Assembly (NCBI GenBank): GCA_017514345.1
Contig: JAFWKC010000032.1
Coordinates: forward strand, 1 to 34,002
From: Eubacterium sp.
Lineage (GTDB): Bacteria; Bacillota; Clostridia; Oscillospirales; Acutalibacteraceae
DNA length: 34,002 nt
Reading direction: 5' to 3'
Shown here piece by piece: positions 8,709-17,284 of this stretch; the first letter of the stretch is position 1; every line of letters starts with the position of its first letter. The position numbers and the translations under genes were made by a program. The notes under the pieces were generated by a model. The model made no database searches and was not told the DNA's origin. It saw only the letters and a list, made by a program, of their open reading frames with translations.

Positions 8709-10201
8709 CAAAAAAATATTTGTCCGTGCTGCTGTGTGCAGTATTGATTGTTTCCGTTTTTGCGGCATGCTCATCGAACAAAAACGACGGCGAGGACCAC
8801 ACGCTCGTTACAGAAACTACGACGCAGCTTGCGACGGACGAAACGGGCTTTAAGCTGAGCTACTCGCAGTCTGACTCGCTGGACCCGTACAAGACAAAAA
8901 CACTTAATAATCAGGTCGTTCAGACGCTTGTGTTTGATTCGCTTTTCGTGCTTGACGGAAGCTTTGAGGCTCAGCCGAGCATCGCAACGAGCTACAGCTA
9001 CGAAAACGGCAAAACGCTGAACGTTACTATTCCGAGCGGAATTGTTTTTTCTGACGGAAGCAAGCTGACGGCTTCAAGCGTTGTAAGCTCATTTAACCGC
9101 GCAAAGGATTCGCCGCACTGGGAAAATATGCTCAAGGGAATTAGCAGCGCGTCGACAGTCAGCGACACGGTTGTAAGGTTTAAGCTTTCTTACAACAATC
9201 CGCACGCTCACAACCTGCTCACCTTTGCGATTGCAAGCGGCGACAGCGACAAAAACGGCTACCCGATAGGCAGCGGACGCTACAAGTTTGACGAAGGAAA
9301 CGGAACGGTTTTCCTTTCGGTCAACGACAAGCACGAGGGCTTTGAGCCGCATTTTTCAAAAATTCCGCTTGTTAACATTTCGTCCGAGGATTCGATTGAA
9401 AACGCAATTAATATCGGTAACGTCAGCTACGTTTACCGCGATATGAGCAAGGGCAGCGACGTAAAAATGCAGTCAAACAAAAAGGCTGTAAACCTTACAA
9501 ACCTTGTATTTATCGGCATTAACGGCTTTAACGGCATTACAAAAAATAACTACGTGCGCCGTGCGATTTCGCTTGCGGTTGACAGAGACGTTATCGTCAA
9601 GAGCGCATACCGCGGATACGGAAAAAGCGCGACGTCGCCGTTTCATCCCGCGTCAAAGCTCGGCAAGCAGACCTCGATTTTTTCTTCGGGCGCAGACCTT
9701 GCCGCTGCAAAGCAGGCGCTTTCTCAAAGCGGCTACAAGGAAGAAGAGCTGAAGCTTGATATTCTTGTAAACAACAACGCCGACAGGGTTGCCGCCGCAA
9801 AGCTCGTTAAGCAGCAGCTCGAAACGGCAGGCTTTGCTGTTACGATTAATCAGGAAAACAACAAGGGCTACTATGAAAAGCTCAAATACAGAAGCTTTGA
9901 CTTATATATGGGCGAAACGCGCATACCAGGCGATATGAGTATGACAAGCTTCTTTACGCAAAAGGGCGTTACAAACATAGGAATTGACCTTGCAAATTCA
10001 AATACTGCAAACGCCTATAACGAATATCTTTCGGGCGACGGCGAAATCGGAAGCTTCGTGCTTTCGTTCTCACAGGAAATGCCGTTTGTTCCGCTTGCAT
10101 ACAGGCAGGGTATGATTTGTTATTCAAAATCCCTTCAGGGCGATATGCAGGGTTACGTTGACAATTATTTTTCCAACATAGAAGACTGGTACTATAACTA
10201 A
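8705..10201 (+). CDS. ABC-type peptide/nickel substrate-binding lipoprotein (SBP_bac_5 family)
   Basis: A 498-residue extracellular lipoprotein with lipobox FAAC (Cys22) after a hydrophobic signal, then a Thr/Asp-rich linker. The body has the family-5 binding-protein layout: a YSQSDSLDPYKT start, SYSYENGKTLNVTIPSGIVFSDGSKLTASSVVSSFNRAKD (the usual YTFxLRxGVKFsDG region, in degenerate form), and RRAISLAVDRDVIVKSAYRGYGKSATSPF. Such proteins capture oligopeptides, dipeptides, nickel or sugars for an ABC importer. No permease or ATPase gene is in the window, so it is an orphan. It is wedged between ymdB and the yloU-yloV-recG group, with a 4-bp overlap to ymdB, suggesting co-transcription. Ligand unknown. 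Confidence 0.88.
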   Translation: MTKKYLSVLLCAVLIVSVFAACSSNKNDGEDHTLVTETTTQLATDETGFKLSYSQSDSLDPYKTKTLNNQVVQTLVFDSLFVLDGSFEAQPSIATSYSYENGKTLNVTIPSGIVFSDGSKLTASSVVSSFNRAKDSPHWENMLKGISSASTVSDTVVRFKLSYNNPHAHNLLTFAIASGDSDKNGYPIGSGRYKFDEGNGTVFLSVNDKHEGFEPHFSKIPLVNISSEDSIENAINIGNVSYVYRDMSKGSDVKMQSNKKAVNLTNLVFIGINGFNGITKNNYVRRAISLAVDRDVIVKSAYRGYGKSATSPFHPASKLGKQTSIFSSGADLAAAKQALSQSGYKEEELKLDILVNNNADRVAAAKLVKQQLETAGFAVTINQENNKGYYEKLKYRSFDLYMGETRIPGDMSMTSFFTQKGVTNIGIDLANSNTANAYNEYLSGDGEIGSFVLSFSQEMPFVPLAYRQGMICYSKSLQGDMQGYVDNYFSNIEDWYYN

Positions 10202-10217
10202 TTCAGGAGGAGTCACA

Positions 10218-10574
10218 ATGATTAAGTTTGAAAATCCTAACGGATACATCGAAATAACCAACAATTATTTTGCGCATCTTGTGGGAAATGCGGCGCAGAG
10301 CTGCTTTGGCGTTACAAGAATGGTTAACCCTAACCCATACCACGCGCTGAAATCGGTTATCAAGAACAAGGTTGACGTTGACAACTCAAACCAGGGCGTT
10401 ATCGTAAAGAGCGTAAACGGCGCGCTTGTAATTGATTTGCACATCGCAGTCAGCTACGGCGTTAACATCAACACTATCACAGACAGTATTGTTAATAAGG
10501 TAAGATACACCGTTGAGTCGGCAACCGACCTCAAGGTATCTCAGGTCAACGTGCACGTTGACGGCTTGAATTAA
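10218..10574 (+). CDS. yloU: Asp23/Gls24 family envelope stress protein (YloU-like)
   Basis: A 118-residue cytosolic protein of the Asp23/DUF322 family. Motifs include GYIEITNNYFAHLVGNAAQSCFGVTRM near the start and VIVKSVNGALVIDLHIAVSYGVNI in the middle, ending with VSQVNVHVDGL. In Gram-positives a copy of this family regularly precedes the FakA/YloV gene, as here, 24 bp upstream. Asp23 proteins are linked to envelope homeostasis; how YloU acts is not settled. Strong ribosome binding site AGGAGG at 10205-10210, seven bases from the ATG. Confidence 0.93.
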   Translation: MIKFENPNGYIEITNNYFAHLVGNAAQSCFGVTRMVNPNPYHALKSVIKNKVDVDNSNQGVIVKSVNGALVIDLHIAVSYGVNINTITDSIVNKVRYTVESATDLKVSQVNVHVDGLN

Positions 10575-10598
10575 CGGTATTTCGGAGGATAAACAAGT

Positions 10599-12260
10599 AT
10601 GATTACAGGGCTTATGTTTCGTGACGGAATTATTTCCGCCGCGAATAATATATCAAATTCCCGACAGGCAGTTGACGCGCTGAATATTTTCCCCGTTCCC
10701 GACGGCGATACGGGAACGAATATGTCAATGACGATTACTGCCGCAAAAAAAGAGGTTTCAAATCTGCCCGACGACTGCTCGCTCAGCGAGGTTACAAAAC
10801 GCAGCGCGTCGGCGCTTCTTCGCGGTGCAAGAGGTAACTCGGGCGTAATTCTTTCGCTGATTTTCAGAGGCTTTTCAAAGGCATTTAACAATATTGACGA
10901 GGCTGACGGCAAGGACGTTGCAAAAGCTTTCCGTATGGCGACGGAAGCAGCGTACAAGGCTGTAATGAAGCCGACGGAGGGTACAATCCTGACCGTTATA
11001 CGCAAGTCGGCTGAGGCTGCCGAAAAAATGGCAGAAATCAACAACGAACCGATTGAGGTATGCTTTGCGGCGCTTCAGGCAGCGCGCGAGGCGCTTGCAA
11101 AAACTCCCGAACAGCTCCCTGTTCTCAAAAAGGCAGGAGTTGTTGACGCGGGCGGACAGGGACTCGTTCTGATTTTTGAGGGCTTTAACAGCGTATTCGG
11201 TCACGACGCTATCGTTCAGCCGCTTGAAGGCTCGTCGGTTGAGCCTGTCAGCGCTCCCGACAAGCAGATTGTTGCCGAAGCAAGTGGCGATATCGAATTC
11301 GGCTACTGCTCTGAATTTCTTATTGAAAAAGCAAAGGATGCCGAGCAGACAGACCCGCTCAAGCTCCGCGCTTATCTTGAATCAATCGGCGACTGCGTCG
11401 TTGTAGTCGACGACGATAATATTATTAAGGTTCACGTCCATTCTAACTGTCCAGGAACGGTTATTCAGTCTGCGCTCAAATACGGTCAGCTAATCAATAT
11501 CAAAATTGATAATATGCGCTATCAGCACCGTAACGCAGAGGTCGGCGTCAAAGAGGGCGAAAAGCCAGTTGAGCCGACAGTTACCGAGCCCGAAAACAAA
11601 TACGGCTTTGTTGCCGTATGCGCTGGCGAGGGACTTGAGGAGCTGTTCAGGGATTTAGGCGCCGACGTTATCGTAAGCGGCGGCCAGACTATGAACCCGT
11701 CGACAGACGATATCCTGAACGCGATTATGCAGACGCCTGCAAAAACTGTTTTCGTGCTTCCGAACAACAAGAACATCATTATGGCGGCTGAGCAGACGAT
11801 TCCGCTCGTTAACGACCGCGAGGTAAGAGTTCTGCAGACAAAAACTATTCCGCAGGGCATTTCGGCGATGCTGTCGTTCGACGACGGCGAGGATGCGGAC
11901 ACAAACCAGATGACGATGATGGAAATGGCTGAGGCTGTTGAAACAGGTCAGGTTACCTTTGCCGCGCGCGACAGCGACATCGACGGCACGCCAATCAAAA
12001 AGGGCGAGGTTATGGGGCTTTGCAACGGCAAGATTGTTTTTACGGGCAAGGACCGCGAGGAAATCGCCTTCAAGACGGTCAACAAGCTGTTCAAAAAGAG
12101 TCAGCACTCGCTCGTTACTATCATCTACGGTCAGGACGTTCAGGAGGAGTCGGCAAACGACCTTGAAGAACGCCTGAAAAAGAAGTATAAAAACGATATG
12201 GAAATAAGCGTTGTAAACGGCGGACAGCCGATTTACTACTATATTATTTCGGTGGAATAA
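10599..12260 (+). CDS. fakA: Fatty acid kinase catalytic subunit FakA (YloV, DAK2 domain)
   Basis: A 553-residue cytosolic kinase. FakA phosphorylates fatty acids bound to a FakB partner, feeding exogenous acyl chains to phospholipid synthesis. The N-terminal DAK2-type ATP domain carries DALNIFPVPDGDTGTNMS (DGDTGTN at 35-41), RGARGNSGVILSLIFRG and VDAGGQGLV; the middle domain begins near FGYCSEFLIE; the C-terminal part begins near KYGFVAVCAGEGLEELFRDLGAD. Length matches family (about 550). No fakB (DegV-type) gene is in the window. Stop and recG start share a base (TAATG at 12258-12262), so the two genes are translationally coupled. Confidence 0.93.
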   Translation: MITGLMFRDGIISAANNISNSRQAVDALNIFPVPDGDTGTNMSMTITAAKKEVSNLPDDCSLSEVTKRSASALLRGARGNSGVILSLIFRGFSKAFNNIDEADGKDVAKAFRMATEAAYKAVMKPTEGTILTVIRKSAEAAEKMAEINNEPIEVCFAALQAAREALAKTPEQLPVLKKAGVVDAGGQGLVLIFEGFNSVFGHDAIVQPLEGSSVEPVSAPDKQIVAEASGDIEFGYCSEFLIEKAKDAEQTDPLKLRAYLESIGDCVVVVDDDNIIKVHVHSNCPGTVIQSALKYGQLINIKIDNMRYQHRNAEVGVKEGEKPVEPTVTEPENKYGFVAVCAGEGLEELFRDLGADVIVSGGQTMNPSTDDILNAIMQTPAKTVFVLPNNKNIIMAAEQTIPLVNDREVRVLQTKTIPQGISAMLSFDDGEDADTNQMTMMEMAEAVETGQVTFAARDSDIDGTPIKKGEVMGLCNGKIVFTGKDREEIAFKTVNKLFKKSQHSLVTIIYGQDVQEESANDLEERLKKKYKNDMEISVVNGGQPIYYYIISVE

Positions 12261-14296
12261 TGATTGATTTGTCAAAAACTGATTTAAACAGCTGCAACAT
12301 TCAGTATATTAAGGGTGTTGGCGAAAAACGTGCCCAGCTTTTCAACAAGTTGGGCATTTATTCAGTGCGCGATTTAATCAGCTTTTATCCACGCAAATAC
12401 CAGGACTGGAGCAAAAACGTCAGCGTGCTTGACGCGCCCGAGGGCGAGGCTGTTGCAATAAAGGCAACTATGATTACGCCCGTCAAGGAGTCGCTTATAC
12501 GCAAGGGTATGACGCTGTATAAGTGCAATTTTTCCGACGGTCAAAACGTAATTCACGTTACGCTGTTCAATAACAAATACCTTGCAAAATCGCTTCGCAC
12601 GTTTGACGATTACATCCTTTACGGCAAGGTTGAAAAAAGCTTTACCTCGGCAAGTATGACGTCGCCGCAGATTGAAAAGCTCGACACGGCTGACGGTATT
12701 CACCCGATTTACAGCGCGACGGACAAGCTCAATTCAAGAGCGATTGCAAAGGTAGTAAAAACTGCGCTTGACAACATTGACTATATCGAAGATACGCTGA
12801 GCGAGGACATAATCAAAAGGTATAAGCTTTGTTCGCTCGATTTTGCGACGCGCGAAATACACTTCCCGTCTAAGCAGGAAAACATAGAAATTGCGCGCCG
12901 CAGGCTAATTTTTGAAGAGCTGCTGACGCTGCAGCTCGGGCTGTTAAAGCTAAAAGACAAAAAAGAGGTAAAAAACGACCTCGTTATCAAAGCCGACCTG
13001 ACAGACGAGTTCTGTTCCCTGCTTCCTTTTGAGCTTACAGGCGCGCAAAAAAGAGCAATCTCCGAGTGTCTTGCTGATATGAAAAACGGAAAAGCGATGA
13101 ACAGGCTTATTCAGGGCGACGTCGGCTCGGGCAAGACTGCCGTAGCTGCGGCAGTTATGTACTCAACTGTAAAAAGCGGATACCAGTGCGCTATGATGGC
13201 GCCGACTGAAATTCTTGCAACACAGCACTTTGAATCGCTGTCAAAGCTTTTTGACGGCACGGATTTCAATATTGCGCTTCTTACTGGCTCTACGAAAGCA
13301 AAGGAAAAACGCGAAATAAAAGCCGCTCTTATGGACGGCGAAATTGATATAATTATCGGCACTCACGCGCTTATTCAGAACGACGTCGAATTCAGCGAGC
13401 TTGCGCTCGTCATTACCGACGAGCAACACCGTTTCGGCGTTGAGCAAAGGGCAAACCTCGCGATGAAGGGCAAAAACCCTCACCTTATGGTAATGAGTGC
13501 TACGCCGATACCGAGAACGCTCGGACTGATTATTTACGGCGACCTTGATATAAGTATTCTTGACGAGCTTCCGCCTGGACGGCAGGAGATACGCACGGAC
13601 GTTGTCACGAGCGCGTACCACGAGCGCATTTACAGCTTTATTAAAAAAGCAGTTGACGCAGGCAATCAGGCGTACATCGTATGCTCGCTCGTCGACGAGG
13701 GCGAAAGCGATTTAATAAGCGCAAAGGAATACGCCGAGGAATTGCAGACGAAGGTATTTTCGCAGTACAACCTCGGACTTCTTCACGGCAAGATGAAGGC
13801 GAAGGAAAAGGACGGCGTTATGTCCGCCTTTTCGCGCGGCGACATTCAGATACTCGTTTCCACGACGGTTGTCGAGGTCGGCGTTGACGTACCGAACGCA
13901 ACAATTATGCTGATTGAAAACGCCGACAGGTTCGGACTCAGCGCGCTTCATCAGCTAAGGGGCAGAGTCGGACGCGGCAAGGACAAATCGTATTGCATAC
14001 TTGTAAGCGACAACGACAGCGAAACGTCGCAGGAACGACTGCACGTTATGAAAAGCACCTCAAACGGCTTCAGAATTGCCGAATATGACCTCAAAACGAG
14101 AGGTCCTGGCGACTTTTTCGGAAAGCGCCAGCACGGACTGCCGAACTTAATTATTGCAGATATGCTCGGCGATATGGACACGCTAAAGGAATGTCAGCAG
14201 TGCGCCAAGGAAATGCTGAGGGACGACATAAGGCTCGACAAATATCCTCTGCTGTGTCAGAATATAAACGATATGTTCAGAAAAACCGATTATTAA
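12260..14296 (+). CDS. recG: ATP-dependent DNA helicase RecG
   Basis: A 678-residue superfamily 2 helicase that remodels stalled replication forks and branched recombination intermediates. Layout: N-terminal wedge/OB region (about 1-220, starting IQYIKGVGEKRAQLFNKLGI), then helicase lobes with Walker A GDVGSGKT (286-293), MAPTEILATQH, DEQH box (387-390), SATPIPRT, and motifs TTVVEVGVDVPNAT and LHQLRGRVGRG, ending with the RecG TRG region (FGKRQHGLPNL). Full length, no broken motif. It is the last gene of the ymdB operon and is followed by a clean terminator, so the phage cluster did not disrupt it. Confidence 0.97.
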   Translation: MIDLSKTDLNSCNIQYIKGVGEKRAQLFNKLGIYSVRDLISFYPRKYQDWSKNVSVLDAPEGEAVAIKATMITPVKESLIRKGMTLYKCNFSDGQNVIHVTLFNNKYLAKSLRTFDDYILYGKVEKSFTSASMTSPQIEKLDTADGIHPIYSATDKLNSRAIAKVVKTALDNIDYIEDTLSEDIIKRYKLCSLDFATREIHFPSKQENIEIARRRLIFEELLTLQLGLLKLKDKKEVKNDLVIKADLTDEFCSLLPFELTGAQKRAISECLADMKNGKAMNRLIQGDVGSGKTAVAAAVMYSTVKSGYQCAMMAPTEILATQHFESLSKLFDGTDFNIALLTGSTKAKEKREIKAALMDGEIDIIIGTHALIQNDVEFSELALVITDEQHRFGVEQRANLAMKGKNPHLMVMSATPIPRTLGLIIYGDLDISILDELPPGRQEIRTDVVTSAYHERIYSFIKKAVDAGNQAYIVCSLVDEGESDLISAKEYAEELQTKVFSQYNLGLLHGKMKAKEKDGVMSAFSRGDIQILVSTTVVEVGVDVPNATIMLIENADRFGLSALHQLRGRVGRGKDKSYCILVSDNDSETSQERLHVMKSTSNGFRIAEYDLKTRGPGDFFGKRQHGLPNLIIADMLGDMDTLKECQQCAKEMLRDDIRLDKYPLLCQNINDMFRKTDY

Positions 14297-14298
14297 AG

Positions 14299-14323
14299 GG
14301 ACTGTTGAAACAGTCCTTTTTTT
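14299..14323 (+). terminator. Rho-independent terminator after recG
   Basis: GGACTGT (14299-14305) and ACAGTCC (14310-14316) form a 7-bp stem around loop TGAA, followed by TTTTTTT. It separates the chromosomal operon from the phage-derived cluster. Confidence 0.9.
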
Positions 14324-14339
14324 ATGTCTGAAAATGAAA

Positions 14340-14356
14340 GGTCAGAGAAGGTCAGT
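14340..14356 (+). promoter_or_regulatory. Tandem GGTCA heptads resembling a CtsR operator
   Basis: GGTCAGA-GAA-GGTCAGT: two direct GGTCA units exactly 10 bp apart, as in the CtsR consensus (GGTCAAA-NAN-GGTCAAA), with three mismatches. It lies just upstream of the promoter-like sequence at 14362. Function is only a suggestion; no ctsR gene is visible here. Confidence 0.25.
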
Positions 14357-14361
14357 AGATT

Positions 14362-14391
14362 TTGAAATTATGCAGGATTCGTGAATAAAAT
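14362..14391 (+). promoter_or_regulatory. Candidate promoter of the phage cluster
   Basis: TTGAAA at 14362-14367 and TAAAAT at 14386-14391 with an 18-bp spacer. The first copy of the 25-bp repeat spans the spacer and overlaps the -10 box, as expected of an operator. It gives a leader of about 150 nt before the first gene. Confidence 0.4.
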
Positions 14392-14451
14392 CGCAAAAAA
14401 AAATAAATTTGCCGTTTTTGGTGTCCAATTATGCAGAAAACGTGAATAAAA
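14366..14451 (+). repeat. Two copies of a 25-bp palindromic motif, 61 bp apart
   Basis: Copy 1 at 14366-14390 and copy 2 at 14427-14451 share AATTATGCAG-N4-CGTGAATAAAA; only the four central bases differ. Within each copy TTATGCA and TGAATAA form an imperfect inverted repeat (6 of 7) around 7 bp. The layout, about six helical turns apart and over a promoter-like sequence, fits paired regulator sites. The protein that binds is unknown. Confidence 0.7.
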
Positions 14452-14546
14452 GTGCCCGTTTTCACCCTAATAGTGGGAGGGGTTTTTGAAAAACACAAAT
14501 TCAAGCTCTCCTCCGCGGTTAAATCTCAATGGAAAGGAAGTCAGAA

Positions 14547-14873
14547 ATGGCACGAAGAAAAAAGAGCACGAAAGAGGTAATCGAAAACGGATTAATGAAG
14601 CTCGCGACGGGTGACATCAGCGACGCGGTGTCGCTGCTTTATCTGAGCGACGAGGAGGCGATGGAAAGACTGCCGAAGCTCAACTTATTTAACGTGAGCG
14701 AAATCAAGCGCCCCAAGGGCGGCGGTCTTGAAATCAAATTCTTTGACAGGATTAAGGCATTTGAGCGCCTCGGCGAAAGCAGCACCGCTGATAACAGCGA
14801 GGGACTCGGCTTTTATCAGGCACTTGAAAAGAGTATTGAAAACGCAGGGAGCGAAAAACCCGAATATGATTAA
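14547..14873 (+). CDS. Probable phage terminase small subunit
   Basis: A 108-residue protein, basic at its N-terminus (MARRKKSTKE). By position, immediately before and overlapping the large terminase by 8 bp, it is most likely the small terminase, which recognises phage DNA and hands it to the large subunit. The segment FDRIKAFERLGE resembles the C-terminal part of XtmA-type small terminases. A clear helix-turn-helix is not obvious by eye, so the assignment rests mainly on context. The start is ATG 14547, with GGAAAGGAAG at 14531-14540 upstream; the ATG at 14529 precedes that site and lacks its own. Confidence 0.65.
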   Translation: MARRKKSTKEVIENGLMKLATGDISDAVSLLYLSDEEAMERLPKLNLFNVSEIKRPKGGGLEIKFFDRIKAFERLGESSTADNSEGLGFYQALEKSIENAGSEKPEYD

Positions 14874-16119
14874 GTTCAAAGCCTTTTCAAAAAAGCAGGT
14901 TACGGCGCTCAACTGGTGGTGCAGAGGCAGTAAGTACGAAAACAAAAACGGTATTATTTGCGACGGCGCGGTAAGGTCGGGAAAAACGCTGTGTATGTCG
15001 ATATCCTTTGTCAGCTGGGCGTTTTACAGTTTTCACGACACGTCCTTTGCGCTGTGCGGCAAAACGATAGCCTCGCTAAGGCGTAACGTTGTAACGCCGC
15101 TTGTACCGATACTTACTGCGCTCGGATTTTCGGTCAGTGAGAAAATCAGCCGAAATTATCTTGAAATCGAGAGGAGCGGCGTTCGCAACCGTTTTTACCT
15201 TTTCGGCGGGCGTGACGAAAGCTCTGCGGCTTTGATACAGGGTATGACCCTGGGCGGCGTTCTTCTTGACGAGGTTGCTCTGATGCCGCGTTCGTTTGTC
15301 GAGCAGGCGCTTGCGCGTTGCTCGCTCGACGGCGCAAGGTACTGGTTCAACTGTAATCCCGAGCATCCGTTTCACTGGTTTTATAATGAGTGGATAAAAA
15401 AATCAGACCAAAAAAATATGCTCTATCTTCATTTTACTATGGACGACAATCCGTCACTTTCCGACGAGGTGAAAAACCGCTACAAAAATCTTTACTCAGG
15501 CGCGTTTTATGAAAGGTTTGTCGAAGGAAAATGGGTTGCGGCTGACGGACTCGTATACCCGATGTTCAACGCAAATCGGCACATAAAAACTGCCGACAGC
15601 TTTGACGAATACTATTTGTCGTGCGACTACGGAACGGTCAATCCGTTTTCGCTCGGACTTTGGGGACACAGCGGCGGTGCGTGGTACCGTATTAACGAAT
15701 ACTATCACTCCTCGCGCGACAGGGGCGTTCAGCTGACGGACGAGGAATACTACGACGAGCTTCTGTCGCTTGCGGGTGACAGAAGCATCACTGCCCTGAT
15801 AATCGACCCATCAGCCGCCTCGTTTATCGAGGTTGTACGAAGGCACGGCAAATACAGAATAATCAAGGCGGACAACGACGTTCTAAGCGGAATTAACCGC
15901 GTATGCACGGCGCTCAAAAACGGAGAAATCTTCTTTTCGCCGCTTTGCGCCGATACTCTCCGCGAGTTTTCGGTTTATCGCTGGGACGACGGAATTAAAA
16001 GGGACGCGCCGAAAAAAGAAAACGACCACGCAATGGATGATATCCGCTATTTCGTGAACACCGTGCTGTCGCGAAGCAGCGATGATTGTTCCTTCTCCGT
16101 TGCGGTTGAAAGGAAGTGA
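14866..16119 (+). CDS. terL: Phage terminase large subunit (XtmB-like)
   Basis: A 417-residue DNA-packaging motor. The ATPase domain shows Walker A GAVRSGKT (34-41) and Walker B GVLLDEVAL (Asp135, Glu136), then NCNPEHPFHWFY, typical of the PBSX XtmB-type terminases. The C-terminal nuclease domain carries likely metal-binding acids in LSCDYGTVNP (Asp254), LIIDPSAASF (Asp314) and AMDDIRYFVNTVL (Asp391/392). Length is normal for the family and both catalytic centres look intact, so packaging capacity appears preserved. ATG 14866 overlaps the end of the small subunit; upstream in-frame ATG 14728 lies inside it and is rejected. Confidence 0.95.
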   Translation: MIKFKAFSKKQVTALNWWCRGSKYENKNGIICDGAVRSGKTLCMSISFVSWAFYSFHDTSFALCGKTIASLRRNVVTPLVPILTALGFSVSEKISRNYLEIERSGVRNRFYLFGGRDESSAALIQGMTLGGVLLDEVALMPRSFVEQALARCSLDGARYWFNCNPEHPFHWFYNEWIKKSDQKNMLYLHFTMDDNPSLSDEVKNRYKNLYSGAFYERFVEGKWVAADGLVYPMFNANRHIKTADSFDEYYLSCDYGTVNPFSLGLWGHSGGAWYRINEYYHSSRDRGVQLTDEEYYDELLSLAGDRSITALIIDPSAASFIEVVRRHGKYRIIKADNDVLSGINRVCTALKNGEIFFSPLCADTLREFSVYRWDDGIKRDAPKKENDHAMDDIRYFVNTVLSRSSDDCSFSVAVERK

Positions 16120-16123
16120 AGCC

Positions 16124-17284
16124 TTGGGCATATTCAAGAAGGACAAAACTAAAACATCTGCTTCGCCGTCCTGTGCAGAAGCGGCTGTTATGACAAGCTC
16201 GGTGAGCGCGCACCCGTTCTGGCAGCTGAGCGGCTACGTTCCGATGTCGGGCGCTAACGGCAAGGTATACAAATCGCTCAGAGAGGCTGTGCCGATAATC
16301 GACGCCGCGATTTACAAAATCGTGCGCCTTATGGGCGGCTTTGAATTCAAAACGGGCAGCGAAGCGCTCGATAGCGAGCTTAACGGCTTTTTCGGCAAAA
16401 TAAACGTCGGCGGCAACCAGATTGGCATACAGGCGTTTATTGACAACTATATGGAACAGCTTCTCACGTATGGTACGGCAATCGGCGAGATGCTTTATAA
16501 CGAAAACGGTTTTTATGCGCTATATAACGGCGAGCTTGACGTGCTTGACGTAAAGCGTAGGCACGACAGCATTGAGCCTGAATTTTTCAACGTATCAAGC
16601 GGCACGCCCGTCGCCGTTGAGCATCCCGAAAAGCTGCTGTTTTCCGTGCTCAATCCCGAGCCCGGAAGCCTGCTCGGCACAAGCCTTTTGAGAGGGCTTC
16701 CGTTTGTCAGCGACATACTGCTGAAAATCTACAACACTATCGGTACAAACTGGGAGCGCGTAGGGAATCTAAGATACGCCGTTACGTACAATCCCCAGAA
16801 CGACGGCACTGACAGGGCGTTTGCAAAGGAGCGCGCCACACAGATGGCGCAGACCTGGAAGGACGCTATGAGTTCAAAGGACGCCGTCAAGGATTTTGTT
16901 GCAGTTGGCGACGTAAAAATCAGCGTTATCGGCGCGGATAATCAAATCCTTGACAGCGACGTTCCAGCGCGTCAGATGCTTGAACAGATTATCGCAAAGA
17001 CAGGGCTTATGCCGTATATGTTCGGCCTTAGCTGGTCGACGACGGAGCGTATGAGCCAGCAGCAGGCAGATATTCTGACGACAGAGCTTGAGGCGTACAG
17101 AAGAATCGTTACGCCAGTTATTGAAAAAATCGGCAGAGTTTATCTCGCGCTTATCGGCAGCACCTCTGAGCTCGAAATCGAATGGAGCGACATCACGCTT
17201 CAGGACGAAACGCAGCTCGCACAGGCTAAGCTGTATAATGCCGAGGCAGAAAAACTGATAAGGGAGGTCAGCACAAATGAATGA
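16124..17284 (+). CDS. Phage portal protein
   Basis: A 386-residue portal, the dodecameric ring at the capsid vertex through which DNA passes. Visible marks are VYKSLREAVPIIDAAIYKIVRLMGG near the start, FIDNYMEQLLTYGTAIGEMLYN, LGTSLLRGLPFVSDILLKIYNTIGTNWERVG, and GLMPYMFGLSWSTTERMSQQQADILTTELE at the end, all of HK97/SPP1-like portal type. Start is TTG 16124, directly after the terminase stop, with AAAGGAAG at 16109-16116; the in-frame ATG at 16082 lies inside terL and has no good ribosome binding site. The 3' end overlaps the next gene by 8 bp. Confidence 0.9.
   Translation: MGIFKKDKTKTSASPSCAEAAVMTSSVSAHPFWQLSGYVPMSGANGKVYKSLREAVPIIDAAIYKIVRLMGGFEFKTGSEALDSELNGFFGKINVGGNQIGIQAFIDNYMEQLLTYGTAIGEMLYNENGFYALYNGELDVLDVKRRHDSIEPEFFNVSSGTPVAVEHPEKLLFSVLNPEPGSLLGTSLLRGLPFVSDILLKIYNTIGTNWERVGNLRYAVTYNPQNDGTDRAFAKERATQMAQTWKDAMSSKDAVKDFVAVGDVKISVIGADNQILDSDVPARQMLEQIIAKTGLMPYMFGLSWSTTERMSQQQADILTTELEAYRRIVTPVIEKIGRVYLALIGSTSELEIEWSDITLQDETQLAQAKLYNAEAEKLIREVSTNE

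Noticed and set aside
11655..12275. 206-codon minus-strand ORF opposite fakA
   Set aside because: Shadow frame; the fakA frame carries the family motifs throughout.
14486..14614. A 42-codon ORF from TTG 14486 behind GGAGGGG
   Set aside because: Spacing to the start is only three bases, the ORF overlaps the small terminase out of frame, and its composition is that of a shadow frame.
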